DNA from: Arenibacter sp. F26102
Lineage (GTDB): Bacteria; Bacteroidota; Bacteroidia; Flavobacteriales; Flavobacteriaceae
Assembly (NCBI RefSeq): GCF_023015865.1
Contig: NZ_JALKBC010000003.1
Coordinates: 1-64,000, forward strand
DNA: 64,000 bases
Direction: 5' to 3'
Shown here: positions 63,177 through 64,000 of the stretch, piece after piece
Layout of the letters: each line of letters begins with the position of its first letter
Position numbering within the stretch: position 1 is the first letter of the stretch
The notes under the pieces: generated by a model
Seen by the model: the letters and a program-made list of their open reading frames with translations, nothing else
Databases searched by the model: none
Told to the model about the DNA's origin: nothing
Made by a program: the position numbers and the translations under genes

Positions 63177-63965
63177 ATGACAACAAGAATAAAACAGAAA
63201 TTTGATCTAAAGGATAAAGTAGCCATAGTTACCGGAGCAAGTAAGGGCATTGGCGAATCAATTGCCAGGGGTCTTGCAGAGTATGGTGCCAAAGTCGTTG
63301 TTAGTTCCCGAAACCAAGAAGCTGTTGACCAAGTGGCGAATAGTTTTAAAGAAGAAGGGTACGATGCCATAGGGATAGCCTGCCATGTTGGTGATGAAGC
63401 CCAATTAAAAAAATTGGTTGATGAAACTGTAAATGCCTATGGTGGAGTGGACATCCTAGTAAACAATGCTGCCACCAATCCATTTTATGGTCCCCTGGAC
63501 ACTATGGAGAATGCCCTATTTGACAAAATAATGGACATAAATGTTAAGGCTCCCTTTCTTTTAGCCAATAAATGTTATCCCATCATGAAAAAAAGAGGAG
63601 GCGGAAGTATCATCAACATTGCCTCGGTAGAGGGAATGAAACCTACCTCAGGATTGGCATTATACAGTATGAGCAAGGCAGCGGTAATTATGCTGACCAA
63701 AACGCAAGCAGTTGAATGGGGTAAATTCGGTATCCGTTCCAATGCAATTTGTCCAGGTCTTATCAAGACTAAATTTAGCGCTGCCCTTTGGCAAAATGAT
63801 AAAGTATTGGACCAGGTAACCCGTCATCTGCCCTCAGGGAGAATGGCTGTTCCCGATGAAATGGCTGGACTCGCCTGTTTTTTGGCGTCCGATGCTTCCA
63901 GTTACTCCACCGGATCGGTATTTACGGCTGATGGAGGTCATATGATTGCTGGTGGATTCAGTTGA
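63177..63965 (+). CDS. Short-chain dehydrogenase (SDR), DHRS4-like
   Basis: This 262-aa SDR shows TGASKGIGESIA, VNNAATNPFYGP, the catalytic Ser in NIASVEGMKPTSG and Y-x-x-x-K in LYSMSKAA. The NNAATNP segment resembles DHRS4-type carbonyl reductases and glucose 1-dehydrogenase-like SDRs. Together with the preceding SDR gene it may belong to a fatty-acid or polyhydroxyalkanoate-like degradation operon that continues past the window. The stop codon is 35 bp from the window end, so the next gene is not visible. Confidence 0.9.
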   Translation: MTTRIKQKFDLKDKVAIVTGASKGIGESIARGLAEYGAKVVVSSRNQEAVDQVANSFKEEGYDAIGIACHVGDEAQLKKLVDETVNAYGGVDILVNNAATNPFYGPLDTMENALFDKIMDINVKAPFLLANKCYPIMKKRGGGSIINIASVEGMKPTSGLALYSMSKAAVIMLTKTQAVEWGKFGIRSNAICPGLIKTKFSAALWQNDKVLDQVTRHLPSGRMAVPDEMAGLACFLASDASSYSTGSVFTADGGHMIAGGFS

Positions 63966-64000
63966 AACATATAAAAAGCTTTGTACATCCCAGCTAACAA

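Overview
The window comes from a marine-type member of the Flavobacteriaceae (Bacteroidota). The evidence is an AT-rich genome, TAnnTTTG-type -7 promoter boxes, a Bacteroidota-style Rho with a long basic N-terminal insert, family GH92/GH130 glycan genes, and the conserved cluster DUF1599 - DoxX-like - tpiA - prmA - clpS divergent from folP - cdaA.

Region 1 (1-14.4 kb) looks like a mobilizable genomic island at a tRNA-Pro(GGG) gene. It holds, on the minus strand, a mobilization operon (MobC-like protein, MobB-like relaxase, small membrane protein), an excisionase-like HTH protein and a two-TM protein of unknown function. On the plus strand it carries a complete type II-C CRISPR-Cas locus: a tracrRNA divergent from cas9 (1540 aa), then cas1, cas2 and an array of 38 repeats (46 nt) with 37 spacers (29-30 nt). 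A CTnDOT-like tyrosine recombinase and the 3' end of tRNA-Pro close the region. Both the repeat and the tracrRNA gene carry the same TTG-N19-TAnnTTTA promoter-like layout, so each crRNA may be transcribed from its own repeat, antisense to the cas genes.

Region 2 (14.6-31 kb) is a glycan-use locus without SusC/SusD. It encodes a secreted VCBS-repeat protein, a DUF1080 lipoprotein, a DUF4838 lipoprotein, a GH92 alpha-mannosidase, a CBM9-like protein, a GH130 phosphorylase and a sodium:solute symporter, with a divergent LytS/LytTR two-component pair. It shows heavy decay: a plastocyanin/VCBS pseudogene, remnants of a PSD1-type cytochrome gene and of a discoidin-like gene, and MITE-like repeats around a DUF559 nuclease gene that has an in-frame amber codon.

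Region 3 (31-48.4 kb) is mostly chromosomal housekeeping: paired YeeE/YedE-type transporter halves, clpS, prmA, tpiA, folP, cdaA, an ABC exporter, truA, a phosphodiesterase, rho and a succinate-semialdehyde-type dehydrogenase.

Region 4 (48.5-59.6 kb) looks like an envelope/oxidative stress cluster: MscS channel, DUF2383 four-helix protein, SRAP-like protein lacking its catalytic residues, several tiny membrane proteins and lipoproteins, AraC regulators, a response regulator with a PAS histidine kinase, and Dps. The window ends with an AsmA-like protein, an outer-membrane beta-barrel and two short-chain dehydrogenases.
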